From Pegoplata infirma (lineage: Eukaryota > Arthropoda > Insecta > Diptera > Anthomyiidae): a stretch of 64,000 nucleotides of DNA. A model generated the notes under the pieces. The model saw only the letters and a program-made list of their open reading frames with translations. It was not told the DNA's origin and ran no database searches. Of this stretch, positions 45,220 to 56,955 are shown piece after piece (the stretch's first letter is position 1; the number at the start of each line of letters is the position of its first letter). The DNA lies in contig OY992538.1 in assembly GCA_963921195.1 (NCBI GenBank), forward strand, positions 86,179,904 through 86,243,903, written 5' to 3'. Position numbers and translations under genes: made by a program.

Positions 45220-46263
45220 AATCGGCAGATTTCGGTTGTAGTGGTGTGTTGTATTCGAACGCGTTAATTTATTTATGTTATGATTCGGATGGAGTTTACT
45301 AATATAAATTGAATTGCTATTTAGGCCGAGAATTTTGTTTTTTTTTTATTTTGAAATAAATACAAAAAACGAAAATGTAATTTTATTTTTTAGCTGATGA
45401 GTGAATATAAAAAAAATAAAATCCACCTGTATTAATCGTTTGCTGCACTTTTCTGCGTTTTTTCTTTTCTTTCAATACGTTTCCTGTTTGGAATCAAAAG
45501 AAGAAAATAGCAACTCTTTGAAAATCTCTTTAATATTTTATCTCTTCAGTTCTTTTTTTCTTTTGTGTACTCTCTTTGCCTTTTTTCCAATTATCACACA
45601 AAATTTAAATTGGCTTTCACTTTTTTCTTCTAGATTTTTTCTTTTTTAGCAATGTAAAATTTCTTATTTTTTAGGTATTTTTTTTAGTTAATGTATTAAT
45701 TTTATTATAAAACTAATATTTATGTTTTGTATTATAGATTAATATAAAATATTAACTAATCTGTTTTTTTTTTTAATAAATTTTTACACAAAAAGCGCAG
45801 CTTAAAAAGTGCAGCAAGACGAAAAAAATTTGTCTTTTTGTTATCCTTTTTCGTTTTTCATTTTTCGTTTTACACAAAATGGTGCCACATATTTACCCAT
45901 TTTCACAGTATGGCAACATTGCAATTTCATATAAAACTGGCAATGCTTCTGTATTTTGTTAACAGTGCTGCCAACTCCGTGTTTTTTCTGCTAAGTGTTT
46001 CTTCACAATACAGCAGCAAGCAGTAGACAGCATATGTAAAAAAATTATAATTAAGCAGCATTCTGCTAAATTTTGACGTTTTATAGAAATTAAACGTCAA
46101 AAAGTTAAATTCTATTATTTATGTTGTAAATTTGTTCGCTTTTAGTAATTTCGTCGTGTTAAGTTTGACTTTTAGTAAAAAGTGATTTAACTTTAAAAAT
46201 AAAAATAAATAATTTACAAATCATTAAAGTATTTCCGAAAGAGTTGGATTCTTTATAAAGCTA
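45220..46263 (-). promoter_or_regulatory. 5' flank of the RRM gene
   Basis: This AT-rich stretch lies immediately upstream of the start codon and should contain the 5' UTR and promoter. No TATA box or initiator stands out clearly, and no transposon ends are recognisable up to 46263. The short ORFs here look like chance. Confidence 0.35.
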
Positions 46264-46380
46264 CACTCATGGAAATATCTTAGTAGAAAAATTAGTAAAC
46301 CCATTGTAGATCAAGTTTTACAGAATTTGTCAAAAATGAATGTTGATATTACAAAATTCAATTATTTAAAAAATATATAG
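46264..46380. repeat. Truncated CACTCA element J
   Basis: GCTACACTCATGGAAATATC and the following 90 bp match the left end of the elements at 59908 and 61360. The rest is missing. Confidence 0.6.
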
Positions 46381-46504
46381 TTGGAAAAAATTGTATGAAA
46401 TATAAACACATTAAATAATCATCCCTGTTTTTAAGCGTCATTACATTTTTCTTTTGTCTTTTGGTGATATGTTTCTTAAAAAATGGTTTTTTATTACAAA
46501 ATTA

Positions 46505-46780
46505 AAAGCAAATACACACTTAAAAAAGTATGTCGGTAAAACCTACTACAAAAGACAGTTGTTTTGACTACATTTTGTTGTTGAAAAGGTGTCCACTACA
46601 TATTACTGTAAAAACAACGGAACATGTTGTTGTTTTGAACTATTGATTTTCAACTACAAAATGTAGTAAAAACTACTACAAAAGACGGTAAAAACAACCC
46701 ATGCCAAAATTACTACTAATACAATAAAAACAACTGTTTATATACAGTTGTTTTTACTACACTTGCCTGAAATTTTATTT
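46505..46780. repeat. Degenerate ACTAC/AACAAC element
   Basis: ACACTTAAAAAAGTATGT at the left, then GTAGT, AAAACAAC and GTTGTTTTT words as in elements G and H. Probably a diverged member of that family. The right end is near ACTACACTTGCC. Confidence 0.45.
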
Positions 46781-47032
46781 AAAAAATTTCTTAAACGTTT
46801 AAGTGATTGATATTTATTTATTTATTTAAAAAGCAATACATTTCAGTTGGTTGTATAGAATTTCGACATGAAATTAAAATTTTTTGGTGTATTTATCTGG
46901 AATTATAGAAAAAAAAATTATATTAATAAAATGTTAAACCGGAGAACAAGTGAAATAAGTTTTAATTTTTTGCTGTGCCGGTCACGGGTTTTAGAGTAAA
47001 AACAGAACAAGCACGGCATGGGGGACGGTCGC

Positions 47033-48056
47033 CAGGGATGTTAAATGTGGTTTTCAATTTTGTACCAACTTTCAAAACAAATTGTACTTTTTGGGCCCTC
47101 ACGGTACCATTTTTTTAAATTAATAAAAACTTAACTGAAACAAATGAGTGTTAATTCGGTTGAACTGTATTTTCTATACCCCCCCCCCCCCCCCCAAAAA
47201 AAAATGCAAACAAATTAAAAAGCAAAAAAACATTTTTTTAAATCTATTCTGCAGAAAAATGTCTCATTTTTCGATACTTTATCTATAGGAAAAACACTAA
47301 GAATTTTAGAGTTTTTCGACAGGAAAAATTTATCTTAGTGCGTACACACGAAAAATGTATCAATATCTCAGAAATCTTTTAAAGATGAAAGGTATCAAAG
47401 TCAGCAATTAATACTATCTTCAATAATTGTCTATAAATAACTGACTGATACTTCTGTGGAAAATTCTGAAACTTTTTGTTCGAAAAAAGTGAGTAAGATT
47501 TTTTTATCAAGTGTCTAATTCTGATACCTTTTCTTTTTTTTGTAAAAAAATTTAGAAGAATTTCATTTGAAAACTACTTTAATCTGTTTCAAAACAAGGG
47601 GTTAAAATCGGTCTGGAATTACCCAGTTGGCAAAATAAAAGCACACCTGACATACTGCTGACTCTCCCTTTATGAAATCGCTGACATCTTCATACAATTT
47701 TTCAAAATGTCATCAATGACATGTCAGCAGTTGGTCAGCAGTGTCCACCAGTATCGGTGGCCACTAACAATTCGTTTAAACAACCGCTGACCAACTGCTG
47801 ACATGTCATTGATGACATTTTGAAAAATTGTATGAAGATGTCAGCAATTTTATAAAGGGAGAGTCAGCAGTATGTCAGGTGTGATTTTTTTTGCCGACTG
47901 GGTAGTACCTCTGTGAGCATTTACCGATATTTCGATGAGTTATAAAGAAATTGGAAATTTTTAAATTGTACCAAATGAGTCGCGGTAGTACCACGGTACT
48001 TTTGAAGGTCAAAATGTACCAAAAAAAGTACAATTGTACCAACTTTAACATCCCTG
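47033..48056. mobile_element. hAT-like element with CAGGGATG ends (1024 bp)
   Basis: It starts CAGGGATGTTAAA and ends TTTAACATCCCTG. The exact 8-bp duplication ACGGTCGC lies at 47025-47032 and 48057-48064. Inner arms share TTGTACCAACTTT words. A C18 homopolymer lies at about 47180-47197. It hosts a CCCAGT element. CAGGGATG is a classical hAT end. Confidence 0.88.
47622..47902. mobile_element. CCCAGT palindromic MITE (281 bp), TA duplication
   Basis: The ends are CCCAGTTGGCAAAA and TTTTTTTTGCCGACTGGG, with TA at 47620-47621 and 47903-47904. Arms of about 120 bp pair almost perfectly (GACATACTGCTGACTCTCCC and its inverse). Confidence 0.85.
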
Positions 48057-48208
48057 ACGGTCGCCATAGCCAGAGAATATAGTCCCAAAACCATGACGGG
48101 GGACGGCGACGGCAAAAATGTCATTTGTTTGTTCAGTGGTGCCAACTTTTAATAAAATAAGCGTAATTTTACGGAAAAAATCGCTAATCACATAATCAAT
48201 GGGACTAA

Positions 48209-48338
48209 CACCAAATTTGCATTCATTTTTTTAAACATGTTTATGCACTTAAACATGTTTATGTACCTTAACAAGTTTAAATTTAAACTTTAACTTAAGT
48301 GGTTAAACATGTTTGAAAAGATGAATGCGAATTTGGTA
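48209..48338. mobile_element. PIF-like MITE with TACCAAATTCGCATTC ends, copy a
   Basis: It has inverted ends, one base changed at the left, and TAA duplications at 48206-48208 and 48339-48341. The interior consists of AAACATGTTTAA palindromes. Confidence 0.8.
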
Positions 48339-48358
48339 TAAAGTTGACACTACTGTAC

Positions 48359-48658
48359 CACAGACTAATACAGACTCGACATAAGTGACAGGTGTCAAAA
48401 AAGTAGTTCTGAACCATATGGTTAATATTTTCAAATTATTCTACGAATTAGGTTAGAAAGAGAAAACTGATATAACGCGCCATAAGAAAAATAGATGCCA
48501 GATCGGTTTTTGTTGTTTCACTCACTCCTAAGTCGTAGAAAGTGTTGCCATGTTAGCGTTAAACGGACTAAAAACCGCTGTGTTTTCTCCTAAAATCGCT
48601 TAGTTTTTCCCCATTTTTTCTTATAAAACCCTACTGTCGAGTCTGTATTTAGTCTGTG
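48359..48658. mobile_element. CACAGAC MITE copy 6 (300 bp)
   Basis: It has full ends, but the flanks do not match. The right side runs straight into the middle of another copy (48659-48841), so a deletion or recombination between copies happened. Confidence 0.8.
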
Positions 48659-48841
48659 GCAACACTTTCTACGACTTAGGAGTGAGTGAAACAACAAAAA
48701 CCGATCTGGTATCCATTTTTCTTATGGCGCGTTATATCAGTTTTCTCTTTCTAACCTAATTCGTAGAATAATTTGACAACATTAACCATATGGTTAAAAA
48801 ATACTTTTTTGACACCTGTCATATTTGTCGAGTCTGTATTA

Positions 48842-48969
48842 TACCAAATTCGCATTCACTTTTTTAAACATGTTTAACCACTTAAACATGTTTAAATTTA
48901 AATTTGTTAAGGTACATAAACATGTTTAAGTGCTTAAACATGTTAAAAAAAATGAATGCGAATTTGGTA
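48842..48969. mobile_element. PIF-like MITE, copy b (128 bp)
   Basis: TACCAAATTCGCATTC and GAATGCGAATTTGGTA ends with TTA at 48839-48841 and 48970-48972. It inserted into the GTATTAG duplication of CACAGAC copy 8. Confidence 0.88.
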
Positions 48970-48973
48970 TTAG

Positions 48974-49272
48974 CACAGACTAAATACAGACTCGACAGTA
49001 GAGTTTTATAAGAAAAAATGGGGAAAAACTAAGCGATTTTAGGAGAAAACACAGCGGTTTTTAGTCCGTTTTACGCTAACATGGCAACACTTTCTACGAC
49101 TTAGGAGTGAGTGAAACAACAAAAACCGATCTGGCATTCATTTTTCTTATGGCGCGTTATATCAGTTTCTCTTTCTATCCTAATTCGTAGAATAATTTGA
49201 AAATATTAACCATATGGTTCAGAACTACTTTTTTGACACCTGTCACTTATGTCGAGTCTGTATTAGTCTGTG
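48974..49272. mobile_element. CACAGAC MITE copy 8 (299 bp)
   Basis: The right duplication GTATTAG is at 49273-49279. The left one is reconstructed across the PIF MITE (GTATTA before it, G after its TTA). It was inserted into the end of another copy (TCTGTG remnant at 49280-49285). Confidence 0.84.
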
Positions 49273-49292
49273 GTATTAGTCTGTGCCTAAGT

Positions 49293-49592
49293 CACAGACT
49301 AATACAGACTCGACATAAGTGACAGGTGTCAAAAAAGTAGTTCTGAACCATATGGTTAATATTTTCAAATTATTCTACGAATTAGGTTAGAAAGAGAAAA
49401 CTGATATAACGCGCCATAAGAAAAATGGATGCCAGATCGGTTTTTGTTGTTTCACTCACTCCTAAATCGTAGAAAGTGTTGCCATGTTAGCGTAAAACGG
49501 ACTAAAAACCGCTGTGTTTTCTCCTAAAATCGCTTAGTTTTTCCCCATTTTTTCTTATTAAACTCTACTGTCGAGTCTGTATTTAGTCTGTG
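49293..49592. mobile_element. CACAGAC MITE copy 9 (300 bp)
   Basis: The left flank CCTAAGT (49286-49292) and right flank CCTAAAG resemble each other but are not identical. They also resemble the CCTAAGG flanks of the 2.7-4.2 kb cluster. Confidence 0.8.
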
Positions 49593-49610
49593 CCTAAAGT
49601 GCGTATAGGG

Positions 49611-49756
49611 GGCCATACACGATACTGCATGCTGTACAATTGGCTGGATGAAAACGTGATTTTGATCGTGTATGGGCTGGTTGGACGACCATTACAAAAA
49701 CAAAATGCACATGTCTATCCAGCAAGCTGTACAACGAGACTGCAAGTGTATGGGCA
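49611..49756. repeat. Small element with GCCATACAC ends
   Basis: GGGGCCATACACGATACTGC at the left and GCAAGTGTATGGGCACC at the right are roughly inverted. ATCGTGTATGGGCTGG repeats the end in the middle. Target duplication not clear. Confidence 0.45.
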
Positions 49757-49757
49757 C

Positions 49758-49918
49758 CTTATGATACTTGCTTGTTTCAAGTTACTTGTTGCTGCCTTTA
49801 TTAGGGTTTTTCTATAAAAATTTCGATAACTTAAACCAAAAATTTTGAATTTATCGAAATTCCCATAGAAAAACCCTAATAAATGCAGCAACAAGTAACT
49901 TGAAACAAGCAAGTATCA
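49758..49918. mobile_element. Snap-back MITE with TTATGATACTTGC arms
   Basis: Arms of about 57 bp (TTATGATACTTGCTTGTTTC and its inverse) are near-perfect around a loop with TTTATCGAAATT. CACAGAC copy 10 inserted at its right edge. A decayed relative is at 17955-18090. Confidence 0.75.
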
Positions 49919-49924
49919 TAAAGG

Positions 49925-50224
49925 CACAGACTAAATACAGACTCGACAGTAGAGTTTTATAAGAAAAAATGGGGAAAAACTAAGCGATTTTAGGAGAAAA
50001 CACAGCGGTTTTTAGTCCGTTTTACGCTAACATGGCAACACTTTCTACGACTTAGGAGTGAATGAAACAACAAAAACCGATCTGGCATCCATTTTTCTAA
50101 TGGCGCGTTATATTAGCATTCTCTTTCTAACCTAATTCGTAGAATAATTTGAAAACATTAACCATATGGTTCAAGACTACTTTTTTGACATCTGTCACTT
50201 ATGTCGAGTCTGTATTAGTCTGTG
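49925..50224. mobile_element. CACAGAC MITE copy 10 (300 bp)
   Basis: The exact 7-bp duplication ATAAAGG lies at 49918-49924 and 50225-50231. Confidence 0.9.
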
Positions 50225-50234
50225 ATAAAGGCAT

Positions 50235-50362
50235 AAGTCGTAGAAAGTGTTGCCATGTTAGCGTAAAACGGACTAAAAACCGCTCTGTTTTATCCTAAAA
50301 TCGCTTAGTTTTCCCCATTTTTTCTAATAAAACTCTACTGTCGAGTCTGTTTATAGTCTGTG
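50235..50362. mobile_element. CACAGAC MITE copy 11, truncated
   Basis: It begins in the middle of the unit (AAGTCGTAGAAAGTGTTGCC) and runs to the normal GTCTGTG end. Copy 12 is inserted at its right end. Confidence 0.78.
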
Positions 50363-50575
50363 ACCACAGACTAAATACAGACTTGACAGTAGAGTTTTAT
50401 ACGAAAAAATGGGAAAAAACTAAGCGATTTTAGGAGAAAACACAGCGGTTTTAAGTCCGTTTTACGCTAACAAGGCAACACTTTCTACGACTTAGGAGTG
50501 AGTGAGACAACAAAAACCGATCTGGCATCCATTTTTCTTATGGCGCGTTATATCAGTTTTCTCTTTCTAACCTAA

Positions 50576-50855
50576 TACCATATTCGCATACAATGTTTAA
50601 AACATCGTTTAACTTTTGTGTTTAAAATTAAACGAAAGTGTTCGCATTGTTAGTAGTTTAAAAAAGCATCCGCTTCTCTTCTGGTTCGTTTAGCAGCGGC
50701 TGTTATTTTGATGACAACTTAACACAGGGTTGTTATTTCGTGTTTCCGAGATGTTTTGGAGATGTTTTCGAGATGTTTAAAATTAAACGATGTTTTGTTT
50801 TGAATGTATGGGAAAACACATGTTTAAATTTAAACATGCCAATGTGAATATGGTA
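50576..50855. mobile_element. PIF-like MITE, copy c (280 bp)
   Basis: TACCATATTCGCAT and ATGTGAATATGGTA-type ends. TAA lies at 50573-50575 and 50856-50858. It is longer than its 128-bp relatives, with an extra 150 bp of unrelated core. Confidence 0.82.
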
Positions 50856-51289
50856 TAATTCGTAGAATAATTTGAAAATATTAACCATATGGTTAAAACA
50901 AGGATGGGTACCAATTCGATAAAAGTATTGGTATTGGTATTGGTTTTTAAAATTATATTAGTATTGGTATAGGTATTGGTTTTCATTTTTTGTTGAATTG
51001 GTATAGGTTTCGGTATTGGTTGTGAATTATTTAGGTATTGGGTATTGGTATTGGTTTTAGCCTCGAATTGGTATCGGTTTTTAATAAGTATTGGTATTTA
51101 TCTTATATCGGTTTTGGTATTTGTATGCAAAAGGTTTTATCGTTAATATTAATTAATTTAATGTACGTCGTCCTTCTGTCCGCCCCACAGTGCGCACTGG
51201 GGCGTGATGGTAGGTTTTTTGGCCAAAAGTCTCTACAGGTGGTAAATGTTAACCGATTTTTTTGAAATTCAGAAAATAAATTCAGAAAA

Positions 51290-51987
51290 AAATAAGGTAA
51301 TAAATAAGTGCCTTGAAAGTTTTTGAAATCGGACCTACAAGGAAACTTTTTCAGGGTGGACACTTCATTTTTAATCAAATTTACAGATGTTATAGATGAA
51401 ACAAATGAAGAGACACTTGTCTTTTGTTTATGTATTTGAATTAGAGATGGTCTGTGGTTCCGTAATTTGCGTGACTCAAAAAACCACATGATTCAGGCGT
51501 GAGCGATTTTTATTTAAATCACGTGATTATTGAGCGATTTTCATTTAAATTAAGTACTATATTTGGGTATTAAATAAGTGAAATAATTTGTGTAAATAGT
51601 TTGAAATCGGACCTACATGAAAACTATTTCAAGGTGGACACTTCATTTTTAACAAAATTTACAGATGTTATAGATGAATGAAATGAAGAGACACTTGCCT
51701 TTTGTTTAAGTATTTGAATTGGAGATAGTCTCTGGTCCCGTGATTCACGCGTGAGCGTGAGTGATTTTCATTTAAATCATTTGGTTATAGAGTGATTTTC
51801 ATTTAAGTCAAGTGACTATATTAAGGTAATAAATAAGTGCCTTGAAACTTTTTGGATTCAGACCTACAAGGAAACTTTTTCAAAGGTGGACACTTCATTT
51901 TAAATAAAATTTACAGATGTTATAGATTAAACAAATGAAAAGACACTTGTCTCTTGTTTATGTATTTGAATTGGAGATGGTCGCTGG
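51290..51987 (+). repeat. Tandem repeat, about 265-bp unit, roughly three copies
   Basis: Each unit carries AATAAGTG, GAAATCGGACCTACA, GGTGGACACTTCATTTT, ACAGATGTTATAGAT, GAGACACTTG and a GATGGTC(T)G(TGG) segment. The third copy is broken by the hAT MITE and resumes at 52752. Confidence 0.8.
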
Positions 51988-52743
51988 CAGAGCTTCGAAG
52001 AATGAAATCCTTTTCGAATGAATTCTCAAAAAAGTCCATTCAATTTTCATAGTCAGTGAATGCATTCGATTTCATAAATCAATATAGAATGCAGTCCTTG
52101 GAATTCATTCGATTGAATGAACAAAAATGAATGCATTCGATTTCTTGTTCATTCGATTTAGAAAAATCGAATGCATTCGATTTTTTATCATTCTACTGCG
52201 AATGCAATCGATTTTTTAAATATATAGACCAAAACGGAGCCAAATTTTGGTCCATAGTATCGCCTACTCTCTTAACATACGATGACCCTAATGGGCTCTA
52301 ATTTTGAATCCAAAAAAATTGGTGTTCCCGAAAATTTTAAAAATGCCCATATTAACTGCCTATACGACAAAAAAATGTGAAGAGTGTTAGCGATACCATG
52401 GACAAAAAATTAGCTCCGTTTTGCTCTATCTTGGTTAGTTTTTTTAAGTTTTTTATGCAATGAATGAATAAGCCATTCGATTTTTCAAATTGAATGAAAA
52501 GAAAATCGATTGCATTCGCAAGTGAATGCATTCGATTTTTAAAAGTCGAATGAAAAAAAAATCGAATGCATTCGATTTTTGAAAGTCGAATGAAAAATAA
52601 AACGAATGCATTCGATATTTATAAATCGAATGAGTCTAAAGTGAATTCATTCAATTCGCTAAAATGTGATTGGGGAATGCAATCACTAAATTTTCACTCA
52701 GAATGACAAATCGAATTAAGGAATGAAATCCTTCGAAGCTCTG
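51988..52743. mobile_element. hAT-like MITE with CAGAGCTTCGAAG ends (756 bp)
   Basis: The exact 8-bp duplication GTCGCTGG lies at 51980-51987 and 52744-52751. The subterminal regions are arrays of GAATGCATTCGATTTT. The core (about 52230-52440) is related to 31330-31625. Confidence 0.88.
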
Positions 52744-52835
52744 GTCGCTGGTCCCGTAATTTGCGTGACTCAAAAAAGTGATTTTCATTTAAGTCACGTG
52801 ATTGTGAGTTGAAAAATTCTGAGTGAGTGCCTATA

Positions 52836-54563
52836 CACCGAACCAAATACGGCAGTAATATTTACGAAAAAGCATGTTGATTTGACGAAAGAACAATCAT
52901 TATACAGCTAACAAAACAGGGGTGTTGATTTGAATAAAATTTTCGTCAAATTAACAGAATTATTTTCGTCAATTTGAATAAAATAGTTTATTCAATTTGA
53001 ATAAATATCATCAATTTAACAAAATGATTTTCGTTGATTCTACGATATTTTATCAATTTTACTAAATTTTTCTACCCTTTCAAAAAATAAAATATCCATA
53101 AATATTATTTTTATTTTTGAAATTATATTTTTTTATTAAAAGGAATATGTTAATATTTTAAAAACTTAAAAAATGTTTACTATAATAAACAAAAAAATTA
53201 CAAAATAATAAATAAATAATAATAGGTACACCGAAAACATTCCCCAGTTAGATAGTTACAAAAATTCTTAGTTGATTTAAAATAAATTTAAATTAACTGG
53301 TTTAGTAACAAACAACTGGATTTTCAATTAATTAAAACTATCTATCAGTTACCCTGTTAATTTATTTGTTTACAAATTTTAAAAATCAACATCGTTTTTA
53401 TAAAAATAAAAAAAGGAAAAACCTCAAACGGATTTTTATTTTTAAACTGTAAGTTTTATTTTGTAATTTATGGCTTTTTCCTTATAAAAAAATAACTAAT
53501 ATTTTTTCAGATGGAGAATAAATAGATTTGTATATAAAAGCATCGTGTGAAGGAGCTAAGGAGTAAAATTTGGTGATCTAAAAGTGGGATATATGAATTC
53601 AAACTCTGGCTTTTTAATGGTTGGTGCAATGTAATACATCTTACTAGAATCTTTAATAAAATAATATTGTTAAAAATTAAAAGTATTTTTTTTTATGGTG
53701 AAATTAAAAAAAAGCAGTTCCCATTGACAATTTTTATTTATTAACCAGTTATTAGCAACTATTTTCAACGATTTCACAAACTTAACTAATATTCTGTTGC
53801 CTGTAACTGGAAATTCAGTTGAATTCAAAATTGTTTATAAAATTAGTTACCATCAACCGAGTGAAAACAACTGGGGCTCAGTTAGGTGTATTTTAACTGG
53901 GACTTAGTTAAATTCTTAGTAGCCAGTAACTGGGAAATTTTTTGGGTGTACAAAATATTATTTATATATAAACTTACAAAAAGGGAATGAATTTATTAAA
54001 GACGAAGAAACTGCTGGCGTGTGTTCATATTTCGAATGTGTTAATTTAAATTCCAGACGGAAACTTATTTATCTTTGCCTAAACCTTTGTCAATGTAATG
54101 TATAGAATACCTAAAAACATTAATAAAAATAAAAATTAGTTTATAAATTTAATTATTATTTTACATATATTACTTACATAAAGTTTTGTTTTCACATGAA
54201 GTTTTGTAGAATTAGAAGACGCTTTTATAATGCCAAAAAAAACATGGCAAAAACTTAAAAGCTTTAGCAATTGCATAAAATTGCATGAAAAAATAAATAT
54301 ATTTTAGCAAAACATAATTTTTTTTTATGACACTGCACAATGCAAAAAGTAATGGCGTCCAAACTAATAATTTTAGTCAATTTGACGAAATTTAGTCAAT
54401 TTGATGAAATTTCGTCAATTTTACTTCTTTAGAGGATGTTAACTTGACGAAATTTTGTTGATTTGAATAAAATTTGTTGAATCTTAAAAAAAAAATTAAC
54501 AAAATTTCGTTAAAGATCAACAAAATTTTTTTGTTGATTTTACCTACGCGATTTGGTTCGGTG
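52836..54563. mobile_element. CACCGAACC element, TA duplication, hosting a second CACC element
   Basis: It starts CACCGAACCAAATACG and ends CGCGATTTGGTTCGGTG. TA lies at 52834-52835 and 54564-54565. The interior has TTTCGTCAAATT-type words near both ends. Confidence 0.8.
53229..53948. mobile_element. CACCSAAAA element copy 1 (720 bp), TA duplication
   Basis: The ends are CACCGAAAACATTCCCCAG and CTGGGAAATTTTTTGGGTG. TA lies at 53227-53228 and 53949-53950. Inverted relatives are at 58267-58991 and 62337-63051. Confidence 0.82.
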
Positions 54564-55108
54564 TAGAGAGTGAGTCGAATTTTTGCGTGAGGGAAGTTTT
54601 TTTTTTGAAAAACCCCTTTAAAAAAAATATATATTTTTTAGCAGTATTTGCATTCAGAATTATGACAAACTTTAAACTAAATAGTACATGCTTAACCCAT
54701 TTTGGACAAAGATTCATTTTTTTTTTTTTTGAAAAAGGTACCTATTTAGTAAAATTAGCACCGGCTGATCTCAAAACTCTTGTAAAAAAAATTGTAATGT
54801 TCCGTTATTCCAGAAAAGCCTGTATTTCAACTTTTAATATTTGGATTTATTTGCTATTTTATTATTTTTTTCGTTATTTTCAAAAAAAATAGTTTCAAAA
54901 TGTTTCAATTAGTGGAATTTGATAATAAATTAAATCTAAAAAAAAATTAATATTAATTAATAAAAAAATTAAAAGCCTAAACTAAAAAATGCCAATTTTT
55001 CGTTTTTGCTTGAAACAATTTCTGTGCTGATGCACATTGCATTTAATGCACATATTAATTCCGGTGGTCAAGGGGAGATATTTTTTAATTGCAGAAAGAT
55101 GAGACTTA

Positions 55109-55397
55109 GGCCGCTGTTCCAAAAAAAGTAATTCACATAAAAAATGTGAAAATGAAAATTTCCGAATTTTTTTGCTGTTCTAGATTTCACATCCGAATTT
55201 CTTTTTCGTTTTGTTTCACATAAATAAAATTTGGTGAAAGTAAAACGAATGTACTTTTTTCCTTATAATTTTTTAAATTTTAATTATTCGATTTCAACTT
55301 CGAATGAAAACGTGATCAACAAAACACTAAATTTGATTTCATGTGATTCGGAAATTTTCATGTGAATTGAAAAGTTGTGAAAGACAGAACAGAGGCC
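55109..55397. mobile_element. PIF-like MITE with GGCCKCTGTTC ends (289 bp)
   Basis: GGCCGCTGTTC and GAACAGAGGCC ends. TTA lies at 55106-55108 and 55398-55400. Confidence 0.82.
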
Positions 55398-55413
55398 TTA
55401 ACATTTGTAACCA

Positions 55414-56811
55414 CCCAGGCAGAAAATACAAACGGGCCAGTAGAGCTAAAGTACTTTGCACGGTAGTACAATTACTGTCAGTTTTCTTATATAAGCAAGA
55501 ACAATATATATAAGAGGATATTCAATGTTCTGACGCCAAAATAAGTTTGGCGTCTTGGCGTCTTGGCGTCTTGGCGTTTCTTACATAGGCCAAAATGAAA
55601 GGGTGTCAGGTGTTTTTTGCGGGAAAAAACGGGAGTTGGTTGTATCCAACAGTTGCGCATCTCATAAAATTGAGATTTTACAGCGAAAAAATTATATTAA
55701 AACTTTAAAAAATTAAAAAAAATTATGAAAGAATTAAGAAAAAATTTTACCAATAAAAAAAAATAAGAAAATTAAGAAAAAAAATTCCCAAAATATTTTA
55801 TTTTCAATTTTTAATTTTTTTATGGATAAGTTATTTGTTAATTTGTTCTCATTTTTTTTTTTTAATTTTTTAAAGTTTTAATATAATTTTTCGCTGTAAA
55901 ATCTCAATTTTATGAGATGCGCAACTGTTGGATACAACCAACTCCCGTTTTTTCCCGCAAAAAACACCTGACACCCTTTCATTTTGGCCTATGTAAGAAA
56001 CGCCAAGACGCCAAACTTATTTTGGCGTCAGAACATTGAATATCCTCTTATATATATTGTTCTTGATATAAGTACTGCGTATGTACGAGATTTATAACAC
56101 CGTTGCAATATAGTGCCGTAGGTTCTCAAAGCTCTGGAAAAGTACCTTAAAACCAAACATATATTGTTGTGGCAGCGCTTCAAAAACCAAAATTGGGATG
56201 GTTTCCCAGCGCTTAAAAAAATTCTAGAGAGTTTTTAGAAGAATTTGTGGTGGAATCCAATGCTTTCTTTAGAGAAGGTATTAATCTATGAACTTGAAAT
56301 ATATTTTAATTTTTTTTTTAAATTATACCATTGAATTTGAAACCTTTTTAATTTAATGTGTTGGCTTTTTGCTGCGATATGATAGCCCTAGCTTATATTA
56401 AATGTTGTAAAAGTACAGTAGCGAGTCCCGAATAATTATTTTTTAAAGCTTTCGGTTAACAAATGCCACAATTAATTTTTAAAGAGAAATATTATTAATA
56501 AAATTAATGATTTTTTTAACTACCCAACATTGTCTTCAAAAGAAATCGGATTGTACAATGTTAAAAATTAATATAAATATATTGTTATGATGAAACAATT
56601 GCTATTGCACTGTTACACAAATAATTGTAATAAAAGAATTTAATAAATAGTAAAAATATAAAAAAAAATATTCTAACAAATATTGTACAAAAGTAATGCC
56701 AAAGCACTTTTAAGGTTGTAATTTGAAACGTTGGCAAAGCGCTTCATTTTACAAAAGATAAGTGCTTTGGAATTACTTTATTTTTTGTACCGCTGGCAAT
56801 TTCTGCATGGG
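55414..56811. mobile_element. CCCAGG element, CA duplication, hosting a palindrome
   Basis: It starts CCCAGGCAGAAAATAC and ends TTTCTGCATGGG. CA lies at 55412-55413 and 56812-56813. Same family as 24354-31167. Confidence 0.78.
55496..56065. mobile_element. 570-bp fold-back palindrome with CAAGAAC ends
   Basis: Arms of about 200 bp pair almost perfectly (CAAGAACAATATATATAAG, GACGCCAAAATAAGTTTGGC, GTTGGATACAACC and others). The left arm has extra TTGGCGTC units. The flanks share ATATAAG, a likely 7-bp duplication. Confidence 0.84.
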
Positions 56812-56955
56812 CAAATATACCTGAACTTCATCCTTTTCATACATAAATATTTTTTTGAAAAAGGTGATCGAAATGGGTTATCATGCAGGGGGTCCCTTTT
56901 TCGATTTTAGATCTTTTGCCAATTGCGTTTACACGGGTAAATTTTTTTCTTATAT

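Noticed and set aside
47180..47197. C18 run as a regulatory or G-quadruplex element
   Set aside because: It is a homopolymer inside a hAT-like element; no function can be supported.
51103..51489. 128-residue minus-strand ORF as a gene
   Set aside because: It spans the edge of the TTGGTA array and a tandem repeat unit; other copies of that repeat do not keep the frame.
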